Shown: piece by piece, positions 16,074 to 25,203 of the stretch
How the letters are laid out: each line of letters opens with the position of its first letter
Position numbering within the stretch: the stretch's first letter is position 1
Source of the DNA: an uncultured Eubacteriales bacterium
Lineage (GTDB): Bacteria; Bacillota; Clostridia; Oscillospirales; CAG-272
Reading direction: 5' to 3'
NCBI GenBank assembly: GCA_934467415.1
Contig: CAKSLQ010000003.1
Coordinates: 1 to 64,000, forward strand
DNA: 64,000 bases
Notes under the pieces: generated by a model
What the model was told of the DNA's origin: nothing
The model's input: only the letters and a program-made list of their open reading frames with translations
The model's database searches: none
Made by a program: the position numbers and the translations under genes

Positions 16074-16102
16074 TTGCTTTTTGCGGTTCGATTTGATATA
16101 AT
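16074..16102 (+). promoter_or_regulatory. promoter of the exopolysaccharide operon
   Basis: TTGCTT (16074-16079), a 17-bp spacer and TATAAT (16097-16102), followed by a ~57-nt leader. The next clear terminator on this strand is at 32662, so this may drive a ~16.5-kb transcript. Confidence 0.8.
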
Positions 16103-16165
16103 AAGATGTATTTGTATACGCAATGCGGGAATTGCCCGCATTTGCAGAAAATTCAGGAGAAGAAC

Positions 16166-17368
16166 ATGAAAATTTCGTTTTCCCCGCCGGATATTTCCGA
16201 GCTTGAGATCGAGGCTGTTGCCGATGTGATGCGTTCCGGGTGGATCACCACCGGGCCGCGTACCAAGGAGCTGGAAAAAAAGATTGCCGCATGGGTCGGC
16301 ACGCCGCGCTGTGTGTGCCTCAATTCGCAGACGGCGTGTGCCGAGATGGCGCTGCGTCTGCTCGGCATCGGCGAAGGTGACGAAGTCATTACCTCCGCCT
16401 ATACATACACGGCGTCCGCTTCCGTGGTCCGCCATGTCGGCGCGACGCTGAAGCTGGTCGATATACAAAAGGACAGCTTCGAGATGGACTATGACGCGCT
16501 CGAGGCCGCCGTTACCGAACGCACCAAGGCGATCATCCCGGTCGATCTCGGCGGCGTCCCCTGCGATTACGACCGCATTTTCGACATCGTGGAGCGGAAG
16601 AAGCACCTGTTCAAGCCCGCAAACGAGATGCAGGCGGCGCTCGGCAGGATTGCCGTCTGCGCGGACGCGGCACATGCCTTCGGCGCGAAGCGCAACGGGC
16701 GCATGGTCGGCAGCATCGCCGATTTCTCCGGCTTCAGCTTCCATGCGGTGAAGAATTTCACCACCGCGGAGGGCGGCGCGCTCACCTGGCGCTCCATCCC
16801 CGGCATCGACGACGGGGAGATGTATCACAAGCTCCAGCTGCTCAGCCTGCACGGGCAGTCCAAGGACGCGCTCGCCAAGACGGAGGTCGGCGCGTGGGAG
16901 TATGACATCGTCGGCACCTGGTACAAGTGCAACATGACCGACATCGCCGCTGCAATGGGGCTGGCGCAGTTTGCGCGCTATCCCGCCATGCTGGAAAGAC
17001 GGCGGGAGATCATCCGCCGCTATGACGAAGCGTTTCGCCCGCTCGGCGTCGAGACGCTTGCGCATTACACCGATACACATGCGTCCTCGGGACACCTGTA
17101 CATCACGCGTGTGCCCGGCATCACGGCGGCACAGCGCAGCGAGATCATTCTGAAGATGGCAGAGGCGGAGATCGCCTGCAACGTGCACTACAAGCCGCTG
17201 CCGATGCACACGGCGTACAGGGCGCTCGGCTTCGACATCGAAAACTACCCGAATGCCTACGCGCATTTCGCAAATGAGATCTCCCTACCGCTGCACACCT
17301 GCCTCACCGATGAGATGGTGGCGTATGTCATCGACAAGTATGCACGCATCCTGCGGGAGTATCTCTGA
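16166..17368 (+). CDS. DegT/DnrJ/EryC1/StrS-family sugar aminotransferase
   Basis: 400 aa. The PLP-binding Lys is K196 in SFHAVKNFTTAEGG. N-terminal SGWITTGPRTKELE and LNSQTACAEMAL are conserved, and CADAAHAFGA carries the Asp that binds the PLP pyridine. It transfers an amino group to a keto-sugar nucleotide, giving an amino sugar such as a bacillosamine- or perosamine-type residue. AGGAGA precedes the ATG. It is the first gene of the operon and is followed with 1-nt overlap by the phosphoglycosyl transferase, an arrangement like pglE-pglC. No matching 4,6-dehydratase is in the window. Confidence 0.93.
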   Translation: MKISFSPPDISELEIEAVADVMRSGWITTGPRTKELEKKIAAWVGTPRCVCLNSQTACAEMALRLLGIGEGDEVITSAYTYTASASVVRHVGATLKLVDIQKDSFEMDYDALEAAVTERTKAIIPVDLGGVPCDYDRIFDIVERKKHLFKPANEMQAALGRIAVCADAAHAFGAKRNGRMVGSIADFSGFSFHAVKNFTTAEGGALTWRSIPGIDDGEMYHKLQLLSLHGQSKDALAKTEVGAWEYDIVGTWYKCNMTDIAAAMGLAQFARYPAMLERRREIIRRYDEAFRPLGVETLAHYTDTHASSGHLYITRVPGITAAQRSEIILKMAEAEIACNVHYKPLPMHTAYRALGFDIENYPNAYAHFANEISLPLHTCLTDEMVAYVIDKYARILREYL

Positions 17369-18153
17369 TGCGGCTCTGCGCATGGGAGGCGCTGCCCGCC
17401 GAGATGCGGACAGACGCGGTGCGGCATTACTACGACATCCTGCAAAAAAAGCGCGCCGGGCTGTTTTGGAAGCGCGCGTTTGACATTTTCGCGTCTGCGG
17501 TCATGCTCCTTCTGCTTTCGCCGCTCTTTCTGCTTTTGGCAATTGCCATCAAGCTGGACAGTCCCGGCCCGGTTTTTTACCGGCAGGCGCGCGTGACGCA
17601 GTACAACCGGCATTTCCGCATTTTCAAGTTCCGCTCCATGGTGCAGAACGCCGACCGCGGCTCGCTGGTCACGGTGAGCGGCGACAGCCGCGTGACGCGC
17701 GTGGGGCGCATGATCCGCCGCTTTCGCCTGGACGAGGTCAGTCAGCTCGTCAATGTGCTTGTCGGCGACATGACCTTTGTGGGCACGCGCCCCGAGGTGC
17801 CGAAATACACGGCGGCATATACCGACGAAATGATGGCGACGCTGCTGCTCCCCGCGGGCGTGACCAGCCTTGCCAGCATCTATTATAAGGATGAGGCGGA
17901 GCTGCTCGGTGCAGCGGCGGACACCGACAAGACCTACATCGAGCGGATTCTGCCCGCGAAGATGTATTACAATCTGAAAGCGATTGAACAGTTCGGATTC
18001 TTTCGGGACATCGGCATCATGTTTATGACCTTCTTTGCCGTCTGCGGCAAGGAGTACAAGGGCGACTATGTGGAGCCTGTCGCAGAGCCTGCCGCCGGGG
18101 AGGCGCAGGCGGCGGCAGAGACCGACGAGACGAGAGCGGAGAGTAAAGTATGA
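17368..18153 (+). CDS. initiating sugar transferase (monotopic phosphoglycosyl transferase, WcaJ/PglC type)
   Basis: 261 aa. WKRAFDIFASAVMLLLLSP is the re-entrant membrane helix, followed by GPVFYRQARV, FRIFKFRSMV and RFRLDEVSQLVNVLVGDM, where the Asp-Glu pair is catalytic, then VGTRPEVPKY. It transfers a sugar-1-phosphate to undecaprenyl phosphate and starts repeat-unit synthesis on the inner leaflet. The usual DELPQ reads DEVSQ and GPRPE reads GTRPE, so it belongs to a divergent branch. The C-terminal ~30 residues are Ala/Glu-rich. Confidence 0.93.
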   Translation: MRLCAWEALPAEMRTDAVRHYYDILQKKRAGLFWKRAFDIFASAVMLLLLSPLFLLLAIAIKLDSPGPVFYRQARVTQYNRHFRIFKFRSMVQNADRGSLVTVSGDSRVTRVGRMIRRFRLDEVSQLVNVLVGDMTFVGTRPEVPKYTAAYTDEMMATLLLPAGVTSLASIYYKDEAELLGAAADTDKTYIERILPAKMYYNLKAIEQFGFFRDIGIMFMTFFAVCGKEYKGDYVEPVAEPAAGEAQAAAETDETRAESKV

Positions 18154-18761
18154 ACATCATCGAGGTGCGCGCCGACGAAAAGGCGCTGCTCCATGCCGTC
18201 ACGGCGGTACATATGGAGACCTTCCCCGGCTTTTTTCTCACCTTTATGGGCAAGGGCTTTCTGCAAAAGATGTACCTTTCCTATTGCGAATACGGCAAGG
18301 CGACGCTGCTTGCCGCCGTGGAGGACGGGCGCGTGCTCGGCTTTCTCGCCTATGCCTGCGACATGAGCGGGCTGTATAAATATATGATAAGGCACCACCT
18401 CTTTGCCTTCGCCCGGTACAGCGCGGGCGCCTTCTTCCGCAAACCGTCCGTGTTCATGCGGTTGCTGCGCGCCTTCCTCAAGCCGTCCGAGACGAAGCGG
18501 GAGGAGGCGTATGTGGAACTTGCCTCCATCGGCACGGCGCCCGCCGCCAAACAGCGCGGCATCGGCACGGCGCTCATCGACGCGCTGAAGGCGCGCGTGG
18601 ACTTTGCCAAGTACGCCTATATCACGCTGGAGACCGATGCCGTAGACAATGAGGCGGTCAATCGGTTCTACCAAAAGAACGGCTTTACCCTTGCGCGCAC
18701 CTACGAGACGCGCGAGGGCAGAAAGATGAACGAATACCGCTATCGGAAGGGTGACGCATGA
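18150..18761 (+). CDS. GNAT-family acetyltransferase
   Basis: 203 aa. The acetyl-CoA site is ELASIGTAPAAKQRGIGTALI (about 122-142) and VNRFYQKNGF is the C-terminal motif. With the aminotransferase and phosphoglycosyl transferase it forms a three-gene overlapping set, so it probably N-acetylates the amino sugar made by the first gene. It is unrelated to the left-handed beta-helix PglD. It overlaps its neighbours by ATGA on both sides. Confidence 0.87.
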   Translation: MNIIEVRADEKALLHAVTAVHMETFPGFFLTFMGKGFLQKMYLSYCEYGKATLLAAVEDGRVLGFLAYACDMSGLYKYMIRHHLFAFARYSAGAFFRKPSVFMRLLRAFLKPSETKREEAYVELASIGTAPAAKQRGIGTALIDALKARVDFAKYAYITLETDAVDNEAVNRFYQKNGFTLARTYETREGRKMNEYRYRKGDA

Positions 18762-19906
18762 AGCTCCTCTACATTCTGAATGTTGCCAATCAGGTGAACA
18801 ACTTTTCCTATGCCGCGATGCTTGCGGCAAAAGAACTCGGCATCGAGTTCTGGATTGCGGGTAAATGGGGCTATGCCTCTGCGGCACAGCGCGAGGCGGA
18901 CGCGGAAAAGTACGGCATTCACATCGTGCAGCTCGACCTCGACCGCTCGCCCTACAGCATGCGGAACCGCGTGGCGTACAAACAGCTTTGCGACCTTATC
19001 CGCAAGGAGCACATCGATGCCATCCACTGCAACACGCCGGTCGGCGGCATGCTCGGCAGGCTTGCGGGCAAAAAATGCAAAGTGAAAAAAGTGATTTACC
19101 AGGCGCACGGCTTTCACTTTTACAAGGGCGCCCCCCGTAAGAATTGGCTTGTCTATTACCCGATTGAAAAATGGCTTGCCCGTTATACCGACGCGCTCAT
19201 CACCATCAATCACGAGGATTTTGAACTTGCGAAAGCAAAATTGAAATTGCGCAAAAAAGGCAAGGTGTACTATGTTCCCGGCGTGGGCATCGATGTGTCT
19301 GCGTACGCGACGGAAGAGAGCGTCCGCTCCCGAAAGAGAGCGGAAACGGGGCTTTCCGGCACGGAAATCGTGCTGATCTCCATGGGCGACCTGATTCCCC
19401 GGAAAAACTACGATACGGCGATCCGCGCGATCGCGGCGGCGGAGAACCCCGCGCTGCAATATCTGATCTGCGGCAAAGGCCCCGAGGAGGACAACCTCAA
19501 GGCGCTTGCAGAGCGCCTCGGCGTGGCGGGGCAGATCCATTTTCTCGGCTTCCGCTCAGACATAAAAGAACTGCTTGCCGCCGCGGATATTTTCCTGTTT
19601 ACGACAAGGCAGGAGGGCCTGCCGCGCTCCATGATGGAGGCGATGGCGTCCGGGCTGCCCTGCGTAGCAAGCAGAATCCGCGGCAATACGGACTTGCTGG
19701 AGAGCACGGACGGCGGTTTTCTTTGCGATGCGGACGATGCGGCGGACTTTGCTGATAAGATCAAGCGGCTTGCCGCCGACCCCGCGCTGCGCGCCGAGAT
19801 GGGCGCGCAGAACCGGATGACCTTGCAGAAGTTCAGCACCGCCGCCGCAAAAGACGCGCTCGAAGCAATCTACAAAGATAGTTTGCGGGGGGGGGGTAAA
19901 TCTTGA
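18758..19906 (+). CDS. glycosyltransferase, GT4-like, complete, with a 3' G10 tract
   Basis: 382 aa, GT-B fold. The N-terminal acceptor domain (MKLLYILNVANQVNNF) is followed by a nucleotide-sugar domain with ISMGDLIPRKNYDTAI, ICGKGPEEDNL, and the EX7E-like region EGLPRSMMEAMASGLPCVAS, then RGNTDLL. It adds one sugar to the lipid-linked repeat unit. The last codons cross a run of ten G (19887-19896), giving a Gly-Gly-Gly-Lys-Ser end. Beyond it a second glycosyltransferase fragment is open in another frame; loss of one G would fuse the two. Confidence 0.92.
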   Translation: MKLLYILNVANQVNNFSYAAMLAAKELGIEFWIAGKWGYASAAQREADAEKYGIHIVQLDLDRSPYSMRNRVAYKQLCDLIRKEHIDAIHCNTPVGGMLGRLAGKKCKVKKVIYQAHGFHFYKGAPRKNWLVYYPIEKWLARYTDALITINHEDFELAKAKLKLRKKGKVYYVPGVGIDVSAYATEESVRSRKRAETGLSGTEIVLISMGDLIPRKNYDTAIRAIAAAENPALQYLICGKGPEEDNLKALAERLGVAGQIHFLGFRSDIKELLAAADIFLFTTRQEGLPRSMMEAMASGLPCVASRIRGNTDLLESTDGGFLCDADDAADFADKIKRLAADPALRAEMGAQNRMTLQKFSTAAAKDALEAIYKDSLRGGGKS

Positions 19907-20552
19907 TACATTTATCCAATCCCTTGCAGACTATTTCCAGGGGCGGGAGAGAAAACGCACCGAACTCGGCATCGGCGCGGGGGACTTTGTCCTCGTCAGC
20001 GCCGGGCGGCTTGAGGCAAACAAGAATAACGGCACGCTGATACAGGCGCTGCATAAGGCGGCGCACAAAAACATCCGCCTGCTGCTTTGCGGAGAGGGCG
20101 AAGAGCGCGCCGTGCTTGCCGACCTTGCCGCATCGCTCGGCGTCGCCGACCGCGTGATCTTCGCCGGCAATCGGTGCGACATGCCGGACATCTACCATGC
20201 CGTCGACGCGCTTGTGCTGGCGTCGCACCGCGAGGGACTCTCGCGGACGGTGATGGAGGCGATGGCGTGCGGGCTGCCCTGCGTGGTGAGCGGCATCCGC
20301 GGCAATGTGGACCTGATCGCGCACGGCGAAAACGGCTTTGTCTGCGATGCGGACGACGCCGACGCCTATGCCGCGGCGATGGACGCACTGGCGGCGGACG
20401 GCGACCTTTGCCGCACCCTTGGCGCACACAATCGCGAAAAGGTGCGCGGCTTTGCCGTCGAGGTGGTCAAGGCGCGGCTTGCCGAGATCTACCGCACGGT
20501 ACTTTTGAAGGAGAAAGAGCAGAATGAAGATATTGCATTTGCTGCAAAGTGA
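19887..20552 (+). pseudogene. glycosyltransferase remnant: C-terminal GT4 domain lacking its N-terminal half
   Basis: From the G10 tract an open frame reads GVNLDTFIQSLADYFQGRER, then RKRTELGIGAGDFVLVSAGRL..., ICGEGEE-like LLLCGEGEERAVL, EGLSRTVMEAMACGLPCVVS and NGFVCDADDADAY. This is the inter-domain linker plus a full nucleotide-sugar-binding domain. The acceptor domain is missing and no start codon with a ribosome-binding site exists before a GTG at 20112, deep in the fold. It is a paralogue of the preceding gene. It may be a deletion remnant, an assembly collapse at the G run, or a part expressed only by frameshifting at the G run. Confidence 0.7.
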
Positions 20553-21561
20553 CCGCTTCTCCGGCGCGGAGAATGTAGTCTGCCAGATTTTCGGGATGCT
20601 GCGCGACGCGCCGGACATCGAGATGGTCTATTGCAGCTCGGACGGGCAGATCCGCGAGGCGCTTGCCGAGCGCGGCATCCGCTTTATTCCGCTGCCGACA
20701 TTTACGGTTGGAGAGATCCGCAAGGTACTGCGCGCCGAGCAGCCGGACCTGATCCACGCGCACGACATGCGCGCGAGTTTCTATGCGGCGCGCGTCTGCG
20801 GCAAAATTCCGCTGATCTCGCACATTCACAACAACAATTTCGATTCGCGCGGCATCTCACCGAAGTCTGTTGCCTATCTGTTAGCCGCGCGGAAGGCAAG
20901 GCACATTTTCTGGGTGTCGCAGAGTTCGTTTGACGGCTATGCGTTTCAGAGGCTGTTTGCAAAGAAGAGCACCGTGCTCTACAATATCATCGACCTCGCC
21001 GCCACCGAGGCAAAGATGCGCCTCGACACGGCGGACTATCCCTATGATGTGGCATATATTGGAAGACTGACCCACCAAAAAAACCCCGAACGCCTCATGC
21101 GCGTCTTCCGCCTCGTGCACGAAAAACTGCCGCAGGCGACCTTCGCCGTGGTCGGCACGGGCGACCTCGCCGAGGCGACGCAGGCGCTGGCAGCGGAATA
21201 CGGTCTCGACGGCTGCGTGCATTTTCTCGGGTATATGCAAAACCCCTTGAAGCTCCTCCGCGACAGCAAGGTCATGGTCATGACCTCCCGCTGGGAGGGC
21301 ACGCCGATGTGCGCGCTGGAGGCGCTCTCACTGGGTGTGCCTATCGTCAGCACGCCGACGGACGGGCTGCGTGATTTGATCGAGACCGGCAAAAACGGCG
21401 TCCTCGCCGACACGGACGAGGCGCTGGCAGACGGCGTCTGCGCGCTGCTTTGTGACGCGGACAAGCGGGCAAAGATGTCTGCCGCCGCCCGCGCGTTTGC
21501 GGTGCGCTACAACGACATGGATGCATACCGGGCAGCGCTGCTTGCGGTATACAGGGATTAA
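20524..21561 (+). CDS. glycosyltransferase, GT4-like
   Basis: 345 aa. The N-terminal LLQSDRFSGAENVVCQ is typical of GT4 enzymes. IGRLTHQKNPERLMRVF, HFLGYMQNPLKLL and SRWEGTPMCALEALSLGVPIV form the donor domain with the EX7E motif. It starts inside the end of the preceding remnant; AAGGAG precedes the ATG. Acceptor and donor sugars are unknown. Confidence 0.92.
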   Translation: MKILHLLQSDRFSGAENVVCQIFGMLRDAPDIEMVYCSSDGQIREALAERGIRFIPLPTFTVGEIRKVLRAEQPDLIHAHDMRASFYAARVCGKIPLISHIHNNNFDSRGISPKSVAYLLAARKARHIFWVSQSSFDGYAFQRLFAKKSTVLYNIIDLAATEAKMRLDTADYPYDVAYIGRLTHQKNPERLMRVFRLVHEKLPQATFAVVGTGDLAEATQALAAEYGLDGCVHFLGYMQNPLKLLRDSKVMVMTSRWEGTPMCALEALSLGVPIVSTPTDGLRDLIETGKNGVLADTDEALADGVCALLCDADKRAKMSAAARAFAVRYNDMDAYRAALLAVYRD

Positions 21562-21585
21562 AATTCTGATGAGCGGAGCGTGCGC

Positions 21586-22737
21586 ATGAGCATGAAAACG
21601 GCTTTTCTCGTGACCAACGGCAATATGGGCGGCACAGCAGGGGATGCGACCCTGATTCTGCGCCGTGCCAAAGCGATGTACGAAGAAAAAGAGATCTACA
21701 CAAAGATTCTGCTGCTGGACCCCGTCCCGCAGGGGGATGTCAACCGCGGCGATTTCTACTATTCGATAGAGACCTGCGCATCCGCGGCGGCGCTGAAACA
21801 GCGCATCCTCGCCGAGTCGCCGGACCGGCTGATCCTATACGGCGATAAAATTCAGATGATGACGGCGGGGCTGCACCGCTTTTTGCAGAAGCACCGCCCG
21901 CAGACAAAACTCGTGCTGGACATCCAGGGCGCGGTCGAGGAGAAAAAAGAGTATGCGGCGGGATTCTTACGCCGCCATGTGGTGTACCCCGTCAGCAAGT
22001 GGTCGTTTCGCCACGCGCTGCGGCATGCGGACGCGGCGTTTGTCGTGTCCGACGAGATCCGCGACAAGTGCGAGCGCGCGTGCGGTTCCCGCGCGGGGCG
22101 GCTTTCGTATTACAAGGTGCGCTGCGGCTTTGAGACGCTTGCCGATGTCGCCGCCGTGCAGGCGTATCGCGCGGAATTCCGCGCGGCAAAGCACCTTGAC
22201 GAGAGCACCCGCGTCTTCTGCTACAGCGGCTATCGCGCAGGTTGGCAGAAGGTGGAGGACATCATCGAGCATTTCCGCCGCTTTGACGCGGCATACCCCG
22301 ACTGCTATTTTGCGTTTTTCTGCGACACCGACGCTTCGTTTGAGGCGCTGTTAAAAGAAAAGTTCCCGCGCGGCAACTACTGCGTGGAACTGCTGCGCCC
22401 CGAGGCGTATTTTAAGAGCCTGTGCGGCTGCGATGCGGGCTATATCCTGCGCGACTACAACGAGACCAACCGCGTCGCCTTCCCCAACAAGTTTTCGGAT
22501 TATCTGAGCAGCGGGCTTGTCCTCGCGCTGAATCGGGCGCTGCCCGAGCCGATGCGCGTGATAGCGGCATTGCCCGACCACTATGTCGATACCGACACGG
22601 TGCTTGCCGACATCGACGGTCTGTTTGCCAAGCTGGACGCCCGCGCGGCGGACTATACCGGCTTTGTGCAGGCATCGCTCGACCTCGGCGCGCGGGAACT
22701 TTTGTACCGCGCGCAGGTGCGGAAACTGACACTGTAA
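21586..22737 (+). CDS. glycosyltransferase-like protein (GT-B fold, divergent)
   Basis: 383 aa. The beginning TAFLVTNGNMGGTAGDATLIL and later FCYSGYRAGWQKVEDIIEHF, FCDTDASFEALL and FPNKFSDYLSSGLVLALN resemble GT-B donor domains, but the EX7E motif is replaced by NKFSDYLSSG. GAGCGGAG lies 7 nt before the ATG at 21586; GTG at 21580 and ATG at 21592 are alternatives. From its position in the operon it probably adds a sugar to the repeat unit. Confidence 0.78.
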   Translation: MSMKTAFLVTNGNMGGTAGDATLILRRAKAMYEEKEIYTKILLLDPVPQGDVNRGDFYYSIETCASAAALKQRILAESPDRLILYGDKIQMMTAGLHRFLQKHRPQTKLVLDIQGAVEEKKEYAAGFLRRHVVYPVSKWSFRHALRHADAAFVVSDEIRDKCERACGSRAGRLSYYKVRCGFETLADVAAVQAYRAEFRAAKHLDESTRVFCYSGYRAGWQKVEDIIEHFRRFDAAYPDCYFAFFCDTDASFEALLKEKFPRGNYCVELLRPEAYFKSLCGCDAGYILRDYNETNRVAFPNKFSDYLSSGLVLALNRALPEPMRVIAALPDHYVDTDTVLADIDGLFAKLDARAADYTGFVQASLDLGARELLYRAQVRKLTL

Positions 22738-22749
22738 GGAGTTTTTCCG

Positions 22750-23835
22750 ATGCATATTGTTTTTTTGGTTGCCAACCTTGCGTGCGGCGGCGTGGAGCGC
22801 ACGGTGTCCTATCTCAGCAAATACTTTGCCGAGGCGGGGCACGACACCTCCATCATCTGCATCTCGGACGAGCAATTCTACGACATTGACGAAAAGGTCA
22901 ATTTGATCAAACTGAACATCGCAAGCGCGGCGGGCGGCCGTCTCGACCGCTATAAGAAGATCGTCGAGCGCTTTGCGAAGATCCGTAAAGCCGTCAGGGC
23001 GACAAAGCCGGACTGCGTCGTCTGCCTCGACGCGGAGATGCTGCGCTTCATCCGCCTGCAATACCGCTTCGGGCACTTCAAGTTGATCACCTCCGAGCGC
23101 ACCAACCCGCTGATGAATTCCGAGCGGCAGCGCGCGGCGAAGTTTGCGTCCTACCGAAGGAGCGACGGCATCGTCTTTCAGACCGAGCGGGCGAAGAACT
23201 GCTTCCCGCCCGACATCGCGGCAAAGGGCGTCGTCATTCCGAACGCCGTCGGCAACGAATATGTGTTTCGGGCAGAGCCGCCCGCGGTGCGCCGTAAAGC
23301 GATCACGGCGGCAGGCCGCCTTTGCGCGCAGAAGGACTATCCCACGATGCTGCGCGCCTTTGCGCGCGTGCATGCGCGCCACCCCGATTTTGTGCTGGAG
23401 ATCTACGGCGGCGGCGAGGACAGAGACGCGCTTGTGCGCCTTGCCGCCGACCTTTCGCTTGCGGGCGCGGTACAGTTCAAGGGTGCCGTACCGGACGCCG
23501 TCTTGCAGGTGGCGTCTTCGTCCTGCTATGTGATGAGTTCCACCTATGAGGGGATGCCCAACGCGCTGATGGAGGCGCTGGCAGTCGGCACGCCGTCGGT
23601 GTCGACCGACTGCCCGTTCGGCCCCGCCGAGTTGATTCGCGACGGCGAAAACGGGCTGCTCGTCCCCGTCGGGGACGACGCGGCGCTGGCAGACGCCGTT
23701 TGTCGCGTGATCGAAGACCCTGCCTTTGCCGCGCGCCTCGGCGATGCGGCAAAGGCTATCCTTGCCGAGCAGAGCATGGAGCGGATTTCACAGAAATACC
23801 TCGACTACATTCTGCACATCGCGCAAACCAAGTAA
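22750..23835 (+). CDS. glycosyltransferase, GT4-like
   Basis: 361 aa. LVANLACGGVERTVSYLSKY is the N-terminal GT4 motif. GRLCAQKDYPTMLRAF, EIYGGGEDRDAL and STYEGMPNALMEALAVGTPSV complete the donor domain with EX7E. TCPFGPAE-like TDCPFGPAELI is common among GalNAc/GlcNAc-type GT4 enzymes, which hints at an N-acetylhexosamine donor (weak inference). AAGGAG precedes the ATG. Confidence 0.93.
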   Translation: MHIVFLVANLACGGVERTVSYLSKYFAEAGHDTSIICISDEQFYDIDEKVNLIKLNIASAAGGRLDRYKKIVERFAKIRKAVRATKPDCVVCLDAEMLRFIRLQYRFGHFKLITSERTNPLMNSERQRAAKFASYRRSDGIVFQTERAKNCFPPDIAAKGVVIPNAVGNEYVFRAEPPAVRRKAITAAGRLCAQKDYPTMLRAFARVHARHPDFVLEIYGGGEDRDALVRLAADLSLAGAVQFKGAVPDAVLQVASSSCYVMSSTYEGMPNALMEALAVGTPSVSTDCPFGPAELIRDGENGLLVPVGDDAALADAVCRVIEDPAFAARLGDAAKAILAEQSMERISQKYLDYILHIAQTK

Positions 23836-23865
23836 GCTCTTAGCAGAGCGGAAAAGGAGAATTTC

Positions 23866-25203
23866 ATGAAAACCGCTGCCTTAAAGAAGACAGTCTCGAC
23901 TTCGCCGTTCATACCAAGCCTCTGTATCCTCATCGTCCTGCTGTTTTTGCGGGACTTTGCCGGGATGCCGATTCCGTCCTTCCTCTTTCTGGGGCTGACG
24001 GTCATTGTCGCCGTACTTGCGGAGAAGACTGAGGTCATTGCCTATTGCTTTTGCTGCATTCCGACGCTGAACGCCTTTCAGACCAAATATGCGCTGTGGA
24101 TCTGCATCATTATTTACTTACTTCGCTTCAAGCCGAAGAAGTTTGCCATCGCGCCGATGGCGCCGATTCTGTTTCTGATAATCTGGGAGGTTGTGCACGG
24201 CTTTGCGGGGACAACCTCGCTTGTCCAGGTGTTCCGCCTGTTCACCGAACTCAGCTTCTGCTGCTTTGTCATGGCGCTTGCAGCCGAGGACCTGGATTTC
24301 AACCGCATCATCCGCGCCATGTCCGCGGTGGCGGTCAGCGTCTGTGCCATTATTCTGCTCGGCCAGTTGAAGCAATATCATTACCAGGTCAGCGCACTGT
24401 TCTCCGGTACGTTCCGCCTTGGCTTCGGCGTGGACGAAACCCAGATGTCGGTCGGTTTCAACCCGAACTACCTCTCCTACATGTGCCTTTGCTGCATCGA
24501 GGGGCTTGCCTGCATCGTGTACAAGCATCAGCAGAAAATCGTGGATACGGTTTGCATTATTGCGCTGGGTATCTTCGGTCTTCTGACCATGTCCAAAAAA
24601 TTCATTGTCTGCGCGGTGATATTCATCTTTCTGTTTGCCTTCGGCCGCAAGCGGAAGATTCGGACGCTGCTTGGCATCATGGCGATCCTCGCTGTCGTGT
24701 GGTTCATCTTCCAGAAAGGGTTTCCAACGGCGTATGAGGCATTGATGGCGCGCTTTGAATACGGCGATCTCACTACCGGGCGCGGCGACATTTTTGCCTA
24801 TTTCCATGAGCAGCTCTCGCAGGATACAGGCTTACTGCTCTTCGGCGTCGGTTTGCAGGATTACCGGTACAAGCTGCTCACCCGCTATATGTCGAGTATC
24901 CCGCACAACGGCTTCCAGGAGCTGCTCGTGATGTGGGGCATCCCCGGTCTTATCGCTTTCGTTCTCTTCCTCTGGCTGATGGTTCGCCGCGCAAAACGGC
25001 TGAATCCCCATATCCGTTTCATCAACTATGTGCCGTTTTTGGTTATGCTGGCCAATGTGCAGGTTACGCAGATGGCGTCATCCAGCCTTGTATGCGTACT
25101 GATTGCCGTTGTGTATCTCTGCATGGTCACCGATCTGCGCCCACAGACAGGTATGCTCGGCATGAATGAGGAAATGACGGGAGCACAACATGTCGGCGAA
25201 TGA
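23866..25203 (+). CDS. O-antigen/exopolysaccharide polymerase-like membrane protein (Wzy/O-antigen ligase family)
   Basis: 445 aa with about ten to eleven membrane helices. A long outside loop carries ARFEYGDLTTGRGDIFAYF, and SSIPHNGFQELLVMWGIPGL matches the PHN-type motif of the Wzy_C/O-antigen-ligase family. It would link repeat units outside the membrane. AAAAGGAG precedes the ATG; its end overlaps the flippase gene by 14 nt. Confidence 0.88.
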   Translation: MKTAALKKTVSTSPFIPSLCILIVLLFLRDFAGMPIPSFLFLGLTVIVAVLAEKTEVIAYCFCCIPTLNAFQTKYALWICIIIYLLRFKPKKFAIAPMAPILFLIIWEVVHGFAGTTSLVQVFRLFTELSFCCFVMALAAEDLDFNRIIRAMSAVAVSVCAIILLGQLKQYHYQVSALFSGTFRLGFGVDETQMSVGFNPNYLSYMCLCCIEGLACIVYKHQQKIVDTVCIIALGIFGLLTMSKKFIVCAVIFIFLFAFGRKRKIRTLLGIMAILAVVWFIFQKGFPTAYEALMARFEYGDLTTGRGDIFAYFHEQLSQDTGLLLFGVGLQDYRYKLLTRYMSSIPHNGFQELLVMWGIPGLIAFVLFLWLMVRRAKRLNPHIRFINYVPFLVMLANVQVTQMASSSLVCVLIAVVYLCMVTDLRPQTGMLGMNEEMTGAQHVGE

